This document shows, in pieces, positions 52,263 through 60,542 of a DNA stretch of 64,000 nucleotides (position 1 is its first letter; each line of letters starts with the position of its first letter). Made by a program: the position numbers and the translations under genes. This DNA is from Streptomyces sp. NBC_00683. Lineage in GTDB: Bacteria > Actinomycetota > Actinomycetes > Streptomycetales > Streptomycetaceae. A model generated the notes under the pieces. The model was not told the DNA's origin, did no database searches, and worked only from the letters and a program-made list of their open reading frames with translations. The DNA lies in contig NZ_CP109013.1 of the NCBI RefSeq assembly GCF_036226745.1, forward strand, positions 7,626,001 through 7,690,000, given 5' to 3'.

Positions 52263-53147
52263 TCAGGCCAGCATGCCGGCGCGGAGCTTGTTGAGGGTGC
52301 GTGTGAGGAGGCGGGAGACGTGCATCTGGGAGACGTCGAGTTCGGCGCCTATCTGCGACTGCGTCATCTCCTGGCCGAAGCGCATCTCGATGATGCGTCG
52401 CTCGCGGTCGTCGAGCTCCTCCAGGAGCGGGGCCAAGGCGTGCAGGTTCTCCACGGTCTCCATGGCGGAGTCCGGCTCGCCCAGGATGTCGGCGAACGTG
52501 CGGGACGCCGAGCCCGGCGTTTCCCCGGAGTCGGTCGGCAGGTCCAGGGAACCCGCGGTGTAGCCGTTCGAGGCGATGATGCCCTCGATGACCTCGTCCT
52601 CGGTGAGGTCCATGTGTTCGGCCAGTTCCTTCGCCGTCGGGTCACGGTCCAGGTGGGTGGCGAGTTCGTCCTTCGCCTTGGCCAGATCCACGCGGAGTTC
52701 CTGCAGCCGTCGGGGGACGTGGACGGCCCAGGTGGTGTCACGGAAGAAGCGCTTGATCTCGCCGATGATGTAGGGGACGGCGAAGGTGGTGAACTCGACC
52801 TCGCGGGAGAGCTCGAACCGGTCGATGGCCTTGATGAGTCCGATGGTTCCGACCTGGGTGATGTCCTCCATCTCACCGCTGCCCCGGTTGCGGAAGCGGC
52901 GCGCGGCGAACCTGACCAGGGAGATGTTCATCTCGATGAGGGTGTTGCGCGCGTACTGGTACTCGCGCGTGCCCTCCTCCAGGACCTGCAGCTGCTCGAA
53001 GAACAGCGTCGACAGAGCGCGCGCGTCCTTCGGGGCCACCTTGCCCGCGTCCTCGATCCAGGGCAGCTCACCGACACGCTCCGGCGATGCCTCCGACGGC
53101 GATGTCACGTCAGTCGCCATGAGCCCGGCAGTCTGTTCAGTAATCAC
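52263..53147 (-). CDS. SigB/SigF/SigG-type RNA polymerase sigma factor
   Basis: 294 residues from GTG 53147 (GGAGGGTGACAAGAA before it). Region 2 ARNTLIEMNISLVRFAARRFRNRGSGEMEDITQVGTIGLIKAIDRFE, region 3 and region 4 DRERRIIEMRFGQEMTQSQIGAELDVSQMHVSRLLTRTLNKLR are complete. Streptomyces has several of these (SigB, SigF, SigG, SigN and others) for osmotic stress and development; which paralogue cannot be fixed here. No anti-sigma (RsbW-type) gene is adjacent, although a PP2C and a STAS gene are nearby on the other strand. Confidence 0.93.
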   Translation of the reverse strand: MITEQTAGLMATDVTSPSEASPERVGELPWIEDAGKVAPKDARALSTLFFEQLQVLEEGTREYQYARNTLIEMNISLVRFAARRFRNRGSGEMEDITQVGTIGLIKAIDRFELSREVEFTTFAVPYIIGEIKRFFRDTTWAVHVPRRLQELRVDLAKAKDELATHLDRDPTAKELAEHMDLTEDEVIEGIIASNGYTAGSLDLPTDSGETPGSASRTFADILGEPDSAMETVENLHALAPLLEELDDRERRIIEMRFGQEMTQSQIGAELDVSQMHVSRLLTRTLNKLRAGMLA

Positions 53148-53242
53148 TTCTTGTCACCCTCCCTGGAACGAGCTCGCTTCCTGACGAGCCCTTGCCCCGC
53201 CTCGGGAGGCCCATGCGCCATGACGCAAATTTTCTTGCTGTG

Positions 53243-53256
53243 CGGAAACAGTTGTC
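53243..53256. promoter_or_regulatory. Motif copy 1, shared with the MarR/STAS intergenic region
   Basis: CGGAAACAGTTGTC, differing at one base from the copy at 55330-55343. It lies about 96 bases upstream of the sigma factor start and about 155 upstream of the phosphatase start, in their divergent intergenic region. Confidence 0.45.
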
Positions 53257-53410
53257 TCTGGGCATCGTAAGATGAGCAGCGCCGACCACCGGCGCGACCC
53301 CTTGGGCGCGCCGCGCTGGATCGGGCACAGGCCCCGTACGCTGGAGGCCGACGGCCGGGGCCCACGGACGGTCCGGGGTTTCGGCGCAGCACGACGAGAA
53401 ACAGGATCAC

Positions 53411-54598
53411 GTGGACAGATTCGCTGCCGTCGAGCGAGAGTTGCGCAAGGCCGCACCTCATCAGCTCCTCGACGTCGTCACGACGGCCCTGCGGGAGCAG
53501 TACGACGTACAGAGCGTGGAGTTGCGGCTCGCCGACTACGGCGTGACGACGCTCCAAGTGGTGTCCGAGACGCCTCTCGCCGAGCCGGTGCCCATTCATG
53601 ACAGCCCGCAAGGGCGGGCTTTCGGCGCCCAGGAAGCGTACGTGGAGCCCCGGACCACGCCGGGTCCGGCGACCGCGCACCTGCCGGTGACCGTCCGGGG
53701 TGACCGGCTCGGTGTCCTCAGCGTCACGGCGCGGGAGGGCGGCTGGTCCCGCGAGGGCCTCGCGGAGATGCAGCAGATCTGCGAAGCGCTCGGTCACGAG
53801 ATCCTGGTCGCCGAACGGGACACCGACCTCTATCTCCTCGCCCGCCGCGCCACACGGCTGACCCTGGCGGCGGAGATGCAGTGGCAGCTGCTGCCCGGCC
53901 GCTCCGTGTCCCGCCCCGAATTCTCGCTGGGTGCCCACCTGGAGCCCGCGTACGCGATCTTCGGCGACAACTTCGACTGGTCGGTGTCGGCCCATCACCT
54001 CACGCTCACCGTCACCAACGGTATGGGCAAGGGGATGGAGGCGGCCCTGCTGACCAATCTCGTCGTGAACGCGCTGCGCAACGCCCGGCGGGCCGGCCTC
54101 GACCTTTCCGGCCAGGCCAGCCTCGCCGACCAGGCCGTCTACGCCCAGCACCGTGGCGCCCTGTACGCGTCGGTCCTCCTGCTCCGCTTCGATCTGGCCA
54201 CGGGCGAGGTGGAGGCCGTGGACGCGGGCTCCCCCCGCATGTGGCGGCTGAGGGGACGCGGCGTCGAATCCTTCGACTTCGACGCGCAGCTCCCGCTGGG
54301 CATGTTCGAAGAGACGGAGTACGTCGCGGAGCGCTTTCACGTGGAGCCGGGCGACCGGCTGCTGATCGGTAGTGACGGTGTCTACGACAGCGCGTCGGCG
54401 GCGGGGGAGCACTACGGGCAGCGTGCCCTTGCACGGTCCCTGTCCGCGCACCGCTTCCTGCCGTCCGAGCAGGTGCCTCTCGCGGTTCTCCGCGATCTGC
54501 GGGACTACCGCGGTGCCACACCGCTGGACGACGATGCCCTGGTCGTCTGCCTGGACTGGTTCGGACGGCAATCCTCCACCGGTGACACGCTCGTGTGA
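53411..54598 (+). CDS. PP2C (SpoIIE-type) phosphatase with GAF-like N-terminus
   Basis: 395 residues from GTG 53411. N-terminal GAF-like sensor (about 10-140: LLDVVTTALREQYDVQSVELRLADYG... VTVRGDRLGVLSVTAREGGW), then the SpoIIE domain (about 165-385) with FGDNFDW (metal Asp), NGMGKGMEAALLTNL, DAGSPRMWRLRG and GSDGVYDSAS. Such phosphatases dephosphorylate STAS anti-anti-sigma proteins, and a STAS gene lies 850 bases further on. Divergent from the sigma gene. Confidence 0.92.
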   Translation: MDRFAAVERELRKAAPHQLLDVVTTALREQYDVQSVELRLADYGVTTLQVVSETPLAEPVPIHDSPQGRAFGAQEAYVEPRTTPGPATAHLPVTVRGDRLGVLSVTAREGGWSREGLAEMQQICEALGHEILVAERDTDLYLLARRATRLTLAAEMQWQLLPGRSVSRPEFSLGAHLEPAYAIFGDNFDWSVSAHHLTLTVTNGMGKGMEAALLTNLVVNALRNARRAGLDLSGQASLADQAVYAQHRGALYASVLLLRFDLATGEVEAVDAGSPRMWRLRGRGVESFDFDAQLPLGMFEETEYVAERFHVEPGDRLLIGSDGVYDSASAAGEHYGQRALARSLSAHRFLPSEQVPLAVLRDLRDYRGATPLDDDALVVCLDWFGRQSSTGDTLV

Positions 54599-54635
54599 CC
54601 GTGGCCGATCAGGCGGCCTGGCGGTCGGCCGGCGA

Positions 54636-55133
54636 CTATCCGGTCGACCGCAAGGGTCTCGCCCCGTCGCTGTCCTGCCCCGAGGACGCAGCCGCGTTGC
54701 GGAAGGCCCTGAGCCCCTCGAGGAGCGAGCGCCGCGTCTTGGCCGGCATGGAGTCGATCGTGGCCATCAGTACTTCCTCCCTGCGCATGCGCAGGTCGAC
54801 GAGATACGCCTTGCCGAGGCTGGTCAGCCGGAGCTCCAGCTCCCGGCGACTCACCGGGCTGGGAGCACGCTCCACGAATCCCGTTGCCTGCAACCGGTCG
54901 CACAACCTGCTGACCGAGGGGGAGGCCGATCCCAGGGCATCGGCGAGCATCCGCAGATTGATGCCCTCCTCCCGGTCCAGCGTGTACAGCACGCGGAGCT
55001 GGGAAGGGGAGACCGGACCTGTCGGTACGGCTTCGCGTCCGTGCTCCCAGAGGACTTCGAGGAGTTCGACGAACTCGGAACCCTCACGGGCCACATCCCG
55101 CGACCAATGGTCGGGTTTGGGGCTCAGGCCCAT
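54636..55133 (-). CDS. MarR-family regulator
   Basis: 165 residues: winged-helix region VSPSQLRVLYTLDREEGINLRMLADALGSASPSVSRLCDRLQATGFVERAPSPVSRRELELRLTSLG, with recognition helix SPSVSRLCDRL. ATG 55133 has GGAG nine bases ahead; an ATG at 55157 is also possible. Sits convergent to the phosphatase gene and divergent from the STAS gene; a 14-bp motif of the intergenic region recurs before the sigma gene, so it may control both. Signal unknown. Confidence 0.87.
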   Translation of the reverse strand: MGLSPKPDHWSRDVAREGSEFVELLEVLWEHGREAVPTGPVSPSQLRVLYTLDREEGINLRMLADALGSASPSVSRLCDRLQATGFVERAPSPVSRRELELRLTSLGKAYLVDLRMRREEVLMATIDSMPAKTRRSLLEGLRAFRNAAASSGQDSDGARPLRSTG

Positions 55134-55329
55134 ATTGATGACACTCCGATCCGGCATCGCCTCACTCGTCCGTCTGGCCACCGGACCGAGCAATCGAGCC
55201 GGGCATCCGATGCGCTCGCACGGAAAGCCAGGACTGAGGTTCCGGGACACACATGCACGGCCCCGAATATCCTACCCCCGTCCGCCACAGGTTCCCCGGG
55301 GCGCGACCGAGGCCCGGTAAGTTTCCGTA

Positions 55330-55343
55330 CGGCAACAGTTGTC
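55330..55343. promoter_or_regulatory. Motif copy 2, between MarR and STAS genes
   Basis: CGGCAACAGTTGTC with inner dyad CAAC-A-GTTG (55333-55341). One mismatch to the copy at 53243-53256. Possible MarR operator. Confidence 0.5.
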
Positions 55344-55447
55344 GTAAGGTAAGGTTCGGCAGTCAATATCTGATGCGTGATCTTCCAGCGGGCCATGCCG
55401 CTCCCGCCGTGACGGCGACCCGCTCCCGGCCTGGAGTACTGACACCC

Positions 55448-55840
55448 ATGACGCACAGCCAGACCCTCATCCTCACTGTCAGGTATCCGGCGGATTCGAT
55501 CGCCGTGCTCACGGTCGCCGGAGAGATCGATGTGGACAGTGCGCCGGCCTTGCGGACCCGGGCCATGGAGCTGATCCGGCAGGGCAGGCCGCACCTGGTC
55601 CTGGACCTGGCGCCCGTGGAGTTCTGCGATTCCTCCGGCCTCAATACGATGATCGCCATCCTGCGGTACGCGAAGGACCGGCACGGGTCCCTGTCGTTGG
55701 CCGCCGCACCACCGCACCTCACGAGGCTGCTCGACGTCACGGGCGTCGGCGACCTGATACCCACGCTTCCCACCACGGCCGAGGTCCTGACGCGCATCAC
55801 GGTGCCCGGCGGCACGCCGGAGCAGCAGGAACCCTCCTAG
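55448..55840 (+). CDS. STAS-domain anti-sigma factor antagonist
   Basis: 130 residues, single STAS domain. The phosphorylatable Ser is in VEFCDSSGLNTMIAILRYAK (DSSG, about residue 61). In the partner-switching model the unphosphorylated protein binds an anti-sigma kinase and frees the sigma factor. The kinase is not in this window; PP2C and sigma genes are 1-3 kb to the left. GGAG lies about 15 bases ahead of ATG 55448. Confidence 0.92.
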   Translation: MTHSQTLILTVRYPADSIAVLTVAGEIDVDSAPALRTRAMELIRQGRPHLVLDLAPVEFCDSSGLNTMIAILRYAKDRHGSLSLAAAPPHLTRLLDVTGVGDLIPTLPTTAEVLTRITVPGGTPEQQEPS

Positions 55841-56100
55841 GCGGAGTGTGCACAGCGGCCGGCTGCTCGGCACCGGACCGTAGTTGTGAGTCAACCCATA
55901 GGGCCCGGATCACATATGAGGCGCGGTAGTAAGGCCCGGCGCAAGGGTTCGGGGCGTCCGATGGCGTCGGCCGGCCTCTCGGTTCCCCTCTACGTAGGCA
56001 CGTAGTAATAGCGGGCCTTGCCGTCACTCCGGCGTGCCGCTAACCATGGGTCGAGTCCCCGGGAGCTGCTGTTCCGGACCGGTCAAGCGCCGCATTCCGC
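55841..56100 (+). promoter_or_regulatory. Leader/promoter region of the secreted transglycosylase gene
   Basis: No gene. A dyad CTACGT-AGGC-ACGTAG (55990-56005) is followed by TAATAG, a possible -10 box. The downstream leader to the ribosome site at 56173 is long (over 150 bases) and GC-rich with stretches such as GCCGCTAACC that hint at structure, but I could not fit it to the ydaO/c-di-AMP riboswitch often found before Streptomyces wall hydrolases. Confidence 0.4.
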
Positions 56101-56742
56101 ATGTACGGACCTCGCCGCGCAATTCCGCTCCGCGGCCACCGGCCCCGTGGCTTCCCTGGCATCAAGCAGCGCAAGGAGAGTGTTTACATCCGTACGTCCA
56201 CCCAGTCCCAGGCCCCCGCCACCCGTGCCGCCCGGATCCGCAGGTTCTCGGTCTCCGGTCTGTGCGCCGCCGGAGCCGCAGCAGCGGCCCTGACCCTCGT
56301 ACCGTCCCCCGCGCACGCCTCCGCGCCGGCCACGTACAGCGTGTCCGCGTCGGCCGCGGCCTCCGCAGCAGGAGTCTCAGCGCAGGCGGTCGCCGTCGCC
56401 GAGCAGGCCGGCAAGGCAGACCTGGACAACCTGGACGGCTGGATCCGGGAGTCCCTCGAGATCATGGAGGCCGAGGGCATCCCCGGCAGCTACGAGGGCC
56501 TGCACCGCAACATCATGCGAGAGTCCGGCGGTGACCCCGACGCGTCCAACGGCTGGGACGTCAACGCGCAGAACGGCACGCCCTCCAAGGGCCTGCTGCA
56601 GGTGATCCAGCCGACCTTCGACGCCTATCACGTCGACGGCACCCCGCAGGACCTGACCGACCCGGTCGCCAACATCACTGCGGCCGCCAACTACGCCGCG
56701 GACAAGTACGGCTCCATCGACAACGTCGACTCCGCCTACTGA
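56101..56742 (+). CDS. Secreted transglycosylase (SLT-domain) with doubtful start
   Basis: A secreted peptidoglycan-cleaving enzyme. Signal peptide (positive IRTSTQSQ...RAARIRR, hydrophobic FSVSGLCAAGAAAAALTLV, cleavage after AHA) and a C-terminal lysozyme-like domain with the catalytic Glu in NIMRESGGDPDASN and GLLQVIQPTFDAYHVDG. The only in-frame ATG is 56101, which has no ribosome site and would put 29 odd residues before the signal peptide. An AAGGAG at 56173-56178 sits nine bases ahead of an ATC at 56188, which fits the true start position. So translation may start at a non-canonical ATC, or the base is an error. About 185 residues from there. Confidence 0.8.
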   Translation: MYGPRRAIPLRGHRPRGFPGIKQRKESVYIRTSTQSQAPATRAARIRRFSVSGLCAAGAAAAALTLVPSPAHASAPATYSVSASAAASAAGVSAQAVAVAEQAGKADLDNLDGWIRESLEIMEAEGIPGSYEGLHRNIMRESGGDPDASNGWDVNAQNGTPSKGLLQVIQPTFDAYHVDGTPQDLTDPVANITAAANYAADKYGSIDNVDSAY

Positions 56743-56756
56743 CATCCGGCGGCACC

Positions 56757-56792
56757 GGCACGGCTACGCCCTCGCGAGGGCGTAGCCGTGCC
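56757..56792. terminator. Perfect 36-base palindrome, bidirectional terminator
   Basis: GGCACGGCTACGCCCTCG and its exact complement abut without a loop gap (36 bases in all). It is placed between the converging transglycosylase and NCS1 permease genes. Confidence 0.9.
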
Positions 56793-56806
56793 CAGGTTGC
56801 GCACGG

Positions 56807-58216
56807 TCACGCCTTACGCGCGGAAGCCAGGTCGTAGCGGGTCCCGTCCGGGACGTGCGGCGTCCCGCGGCGGGCCAGCAGCCAGTACAGGGCCGCAGGG
56901 ACCACCAGGCCCACGATCCAGGAGATGTCCGCGCCGCCCAGCGGCTGCACCAGCGGGCCCGTGTAGAAGTGCGTCACGAGGAACGGGAGCTGGGCGAGGA
57001 TACCCACCCCGTAGACCGTGAGGGCGTCCCAGCGCCAGGCGCCGTAGCGGCCCTCCGGGTCGAAGAGCGCGGGGATGTCGTACCGCTCCCGTGAGATCAG
57101 GTAGTAGTCGACCAGGTTGATCGCCGACCACGGGGTGAAGAACGTCAGCAGGAACAGCAGGAAGTCCTTGAAGGACGTCAGGAAGGTGTCCTTGCCCAGG
57201 AGCGCCACCGCCGTCCCCGCGACCATGATCAGCGCGATGTACGCGATCCTGCCGCGCGGCGACAGGGTCCTCCGGCCGCGGAACCCGCTGATGCTGGTCA
57301 CCATCGACATGAAGCCGCCGTAGGTGTTGAGCACGTTGACGGTCAGCTTGCCGAGCGCGATCACGAAGTACAGGAACGACGCGATCAGGCCCGTGCCGCC
57401 CAGGCCGACCACGTATCCGACCTGGTTGGCGAGGAACGCGTCCCCCGCGCTCGCTGCCACGAGCACCCCGAACGTCATCGACCACTGTGAGCCGACCGCC
57501 GATCCCGAAAGGGTCCACCAGAACGTTGCCCGCCCCGACGTCGCACGCGGCAGATAGCGCGAGTAGTCCGCGACGTACGGCCCGAAGGCGAGTTGCCAGG
57601 ATGCCGAGAGCGACACCGCGAGCAGGAACATCGGCAGGTCGAAGTGCGCGTCACCGAGCATCGCCGACAGGTCCACCCGGTCCAGGAGGCGGATGCCCAG
57701 GTAGACGAAGGCGAGCGCGCAGACCACGCCGGCCACCCGCCCCAGGGCGTGGATCACGCGGTAGCCGACCGCTGCCGTCACGGCCGTGACGACCGCGAAG
57801 ACGATGATGCCGGTGGTGTCGTTCGTGTGCGTGAGCTCGGCGGTCGCCTGCCCGGCGAGGACACTGCCGCTCGCGAAGAAGCCCACGTACATGAGGATGA
57901 CCAGGAACAGGGGTACGACCGCGCCGCGCACCCCGAACTGGGCGCGGGACTGGATCATCTGGGGCAGGCCGAGCTTCGGGCCCTGCGCGGAGTGCAGGGC
58001 CATGACGGCGCCGCCGAGGAGGTTGCCCAGCAGGAGGCCGGCTGCCGACCACACCACGTCGCCGCCCAGGACGACGGCGAGGGCGCCCGTGACGACCGCG
58101 GTGATCTGGAGGTTGGCGCCGAGCCAGAGGGTGAACTGACTGAACGCGGTCCCGTGCCGCTCGTCGTCCGGGACGACGTCGATGGAGCGCCGCTCCACCA
58201 GGTCCTCAACTGCCAT
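56807..58216 (-). CDS. NCS1-family permease (cytosine/purine permease type)
   Basis: 469 residues, about twelve membrane spans. N-terminal DDERHGTAFSQFTLWLGANLQ and later QSRAQFGVRGAVVPLFLVILMYVG, FGPYVADYSRYLP (typical of CodB-like NCS1), FLYFVIALGKLTVNVLNTYGG. Sodium- or proton-coupled importer of a nucleobase, hydantoin, allantoin or related ring. AGGTG ten bases before ATG 58216. Last gene of the operon with the quaternary-amine ABC system; the joint expression suggests a nitrogen-ring substrate linked to the lyase opposite. Confidence 0.88.
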   Translation of the reverse strand: MAVEDLVERRSIDVVPDDERHGTAFSQFTLWLGANLQITAVVTGALAVVLGGDVVWSAAGLLLGNLLGGAVMALHSAQGPKLGLPQMIQSRAQFGVRGAVVPLFLVILMYVGFFASGSVLAGQATAELTHTNDTTGIIVFAVVTAVTAAVGYRVIHALGRVAGVVCALAFVYLGIRLLDRVDLSAMLGDAHFDLPMFLLAVSLSASWQLAFGPYVADYSRYLPRATSGRATFWWTLSGSAVGSQWSMTFGVLVAASAGDAFLANQVGYVVGLGGTGLIASFLYFVIALGKLTVNVLNTYGGFMSMVTSISGFRGRRTLSPRGRIAYIALIMVAGTAVALLGKDTFLTSFKDFLLFLLTFFTPWSAINLVDYYLISRERYDIPALFDPEGRYGAWRWDALTVYGVGILAQLPFLVTHFYTGPLVQPLGGADISWIVGLVVPAALYWLLARRGTPHVPDGTRYDLASARKA

Positions 58217-58271
58217 GACTCGGTCACCTGGCCTCTCGATGGTGTGCTTGTGCCGCCCGTTCCGGCGGTTG

Positions 58272-59204
58272 CTACTTCTTGATCCCGTGCTGTGCCGCCC
58301 AGTCGTTGGCGACGTCCTCGGGGTCCTTCTTGTCCTTGTCCACCAGGCGGTTGAGCTCGGTGAGGTCCTTGGTGGTCAGCGCGTTGCCGAGGCGGGCGAG
58401 TGCCTTGCGGACCGTCGAGTCGGCCTTGCGGTCGGCGATGAGGGGGACGATGTGCTGGCCGGGGATCAGGTTCTTGGGGTCGGTGAGGACGACCCAGTTC
58501 TCGGCGACGATGTCCGTGTCGGTGGTGAAGAGGTTCGCGACGTCGACGTCGCCCTTCTTCAGGGCACCCTTGACGAGCGGCCCCGAGGAGTCGAGGGACT
58601 TGAACTCCTTGAACTCCACGCCGTACACGTCCTTGAGACCCACCGAGCCCACCGTGCGCTTCTTGACCTCGGGCGCCGCGCCGATGACGAGCCTGCCGTT
58701 GTGCCGGGCGAGGTCGGCGAGTGACGTGAGGCCGTACCTTTCGGCGGTCTCCCGGGTGACGACGAAGGCGTCGGAGTCCTCGGCCTCGCCGTAGGGAAGG
58801 ATCTGGAGGCCGGCCGGCAGGGCCATGGCGAGGGCGTTCTGCATCTCGCCCTCCTCCGTGGCCGCGGCCTCGGCGTCGAGGTAGTGCAGCAGGGCGCCCT
58901 GGTACTCGGGCAGGAGGTCGATGTCGCCGCCCTTGAGAGCGGGGATGAGGATCTCGCGGGTGCCGAGGTTGGGGCGGACCGTGGTCTTCACGCCGGCCGC
59001 CGCGAGGGCGGCGGCGTAGAGATGTCCCAGAACCTGGTTCTCGGTGAAGTTGGCGGTGCCGATGGTGACGCCGCCCTTGCTGGAGCCACCGCCACCGCCG
59101 CCGGATCCCTGACCGTCGAGGGAGGTGATGCCACTGCTGCAGGAGGCGAGGGCGGGGACGGAAGCGGCGGCGAAGAGCCCGCCGAGGAGAGTCCTGCGGT
59201 TCAT
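58272..59204 (-). CDS. Glycine-betaine/choline-type ABC substrate-binding lipoprotein (OpuAC/ProX family)
   Basis: 310 residues. Tat-like lipoprotein signal MNRRTLLGGLFAAASVPALASC (lipobox ALASC, Cys about 22), Gly/Ser spacer, then the binding domain VTIGTANFTENQVLGHLYAAALAAAG (the opening typical for OpuBC/OpuCC-type proteins), GGDIDLLPEYQGALLHYL and GDVDVANLFTTDTDIV. The ligand should be a quaternary amine; carnitine, choline, glycine betaine and ergothioneine are all bound by relatives. AGGAG precedes ATG 59204 by seven bases. The gene is 11 bases after the permease gene upstream. Confidence 0.93.
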   Translation of the reverse strand: MNRRTLLGGLFAAASVPALASCSSGITSLDGQGSGGGGGGSSKGGVTIGTANFTENQVLGHLYAAALAAAGVKTTVRPNLGTREILIPALKGGDIDLLPEYQGALLHYLDAEAAATEEGEMQNALAMALPAGLQILPYGEAEDSDAFVVTRETAERYGLTSLADLARHNGRLVIGAAPEVKKRTVGSVGLKDVYGVEFKEFKSLDSSGPLVKGALKKGDVDVANLFTTDTDIVAENWVVLTDPKNLIPGQHIVPLIADRKADSTVRKALARLGNALTTKDLTELNRLVDKDKKDPEDVANDWAAQHGIKK

Positions 59205-59215
59205 TGTGCTTGCTC

Positions 59216-59887
59216 CTAGGCCGACTTGGCGGGGCGGTGGCGGAAAAGGGCGCGCTGCAGTGCGGAGAGCGCGAGATCGAGTACGACGGCGACGACCGCC
59301 ACGAGCACGGCGCCGCCGAGCACCTGCACGAGGTCGCGCTGGGCGAGCCCGTCGAAGACGTACCGGCCGAGCCCGCCGAAGGAGACGTACGCGGCGATGG
59401 TGGCCGTCGCGACGACCTGGATGAGCGCGAGCCTGAGCCCGGTCGTGATCAGGGGGAGCGCGAGGGGCAGTTCGACCTGGAGGAGGACCTGGTACCAGCG
59501 CATCCCCTGGCCGCGCGCCGCGTCCCGCACATCGGGGTCGACAGCGGTCATCCCCGCGTACGTGTTGGTGACGATGGAGGGAACGGCGAGCGCCACGAGG
59601 GCGATGTAGACGGGCCACATCGACAGGCCGCTGGCGAGGAAGACCAGCACGACGAGCCCGACCGTCGGCAGGGCGCGCCCGAAACTGGAGAGGTTGATGG
59701 CGAGGAAGGCACCGCGCCCGGTGTGCCCGATGAGCAGGCCGATCGGGAGCGCGATGGCGGCGGCGACGAGAGTGGCGAGCAGCGAGTACTGGAGGTGCTC
59801 GGCGAGACGGTGCCCGATGCCGTCGGGGCCGGCCCACTGTTCGCCGCTGACCAGCCAGGCGCCGAGGCCCTTGAAGAGTTCGTACAT
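59216..59887 (-). CDS. Betaine-type ABC permease 2 (OpuCD/OpuCB family)
   Basis: 223 residues, BPD-type permease with about six spans; EAA-like loop DAARGQGMRWYQVLLQVELPLALPLI (about 130-155). Four bases after the other permease gene. Forms the membrane heterodimer with it. Confidence 0.92.
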   Translation of the reverse strand: MYELFKGLGAWLVSGEQWAGPDGIGHRLAEHLQYSLLATLVAAAIALPIGLLIGHTGRGAFLAINLSSFGRALPTVGLVVLVFLASGLSMWPVYIALVALAVPSIVTNTYAGMTAVDPDVRDAARGQGMRWYQVLLQVELPLALPLITTGLRLALIQVVATATIAAYVSFGGLGRYVFDGLAQRDLVQVLGGAVLVAVVAVVLDLALSALQRALFRHRPAKSA

Positions 59888-59891
59888 GAGG

Positions 59892-60542
59892 TCAGGCCCT
59901 CTGCTTCTGCCGGCGGGTCCAGGGAGTCAGGACGTACTGGAGGGTGACGAGCAGCGCGTCCGCGACGAGAGCGAGGAGCAGCGTCAGGACGACGCCGACG
60001 ATGACGGGGGTGGGGAAGTTGCGCTGGAACCCGTCCGTGAACAGCTGTCCGAGTCCGCCGTCGCCGATGTACGTGGCCACGGAGACGAGGGAGATGGACA
60101 TCACCGTCGCGATCCGCACGCCCGCCATGATCACGGGGAGGGCGAGGGGCAGTTCGACGGTGAGCAGGGTGCGCAGCGGCCGGGTTCCCATGGCCTTCGC
60201 GGCTTCCTTGGTCCTGGCGGGGACGGAGTCCAGGCCCTCGACGGTGTTCCGCAGGAGCACGACGAGCGTGTAGATCGTCAGTCCGATGACGGTGGTGGTG
60301 CGGGTGAGTCCGCTGACCGGCAGGAGAAGTACGAAGACGGCGATGGACGGGATGGTGAACAGGACGTTCGACAGACCGAGGAGGAGTCCGCGCAGTTGGC
60401 GTACACGGTGTGCGACGACGGCCAGGGGGAGCGAGACGATCAGGCCGAGGAGTACGGCGGTGAGGGCGGCCTGCAGGTGGGAGAGAGTCAGGGTGGTGAG
60501 ATCGCCGGTGTGGTCGGATATCCACGACCAGTCGACGGTCAT
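59892..60542 (-). CDS. Betaine-type ABC permease 1
   Basis: 216 residues, about six spans; EAA loop KEAAKAMGTRPLRTLLTVELPLALPVIMAGVR (about 117-148) contacts the ATPase. Its ATG overlaps the stop of the ATPase gene (ATGA at 60539-60542), so translation is coupled. Longer frames upstream are shadows of the ATPase gene. Confidence 0.92.
   Translation of the reverse strand: MTVDWSWISDHTGDLTTLTLSHLQAALTAVLLGLIVSLPLAVVAHRVRQLRGLLLGLSNVLFTIPSIAVFVLLLPVSGLTRTTTVIGLTIYTLVVLLRNTVEGLDSVPARTKEAAKAMGTRPLRTLLTVELPLALPVIMAGVRIATVMSISLVSVATYIGDGGLGQLFTDGFQRNFPTPVIVGVVLTLLLALVADALLVTLQYVLTPWTRRQKQRA

Noticed and set aside
51532..52563. Long plus-strand open frame across the gap and the sigma factor
   Set aside because: Arg/Pro-rich, no family features, and its right half is antisense to the clear sigma gene.
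55841..56188. c-di-AMP (ydaO-type) riboswitch before the transglycosylase
   Set aside because: Only a short GCTAACC-like piece matches; the conserved GGGGGACCCA-type and closing elements were not found in order.
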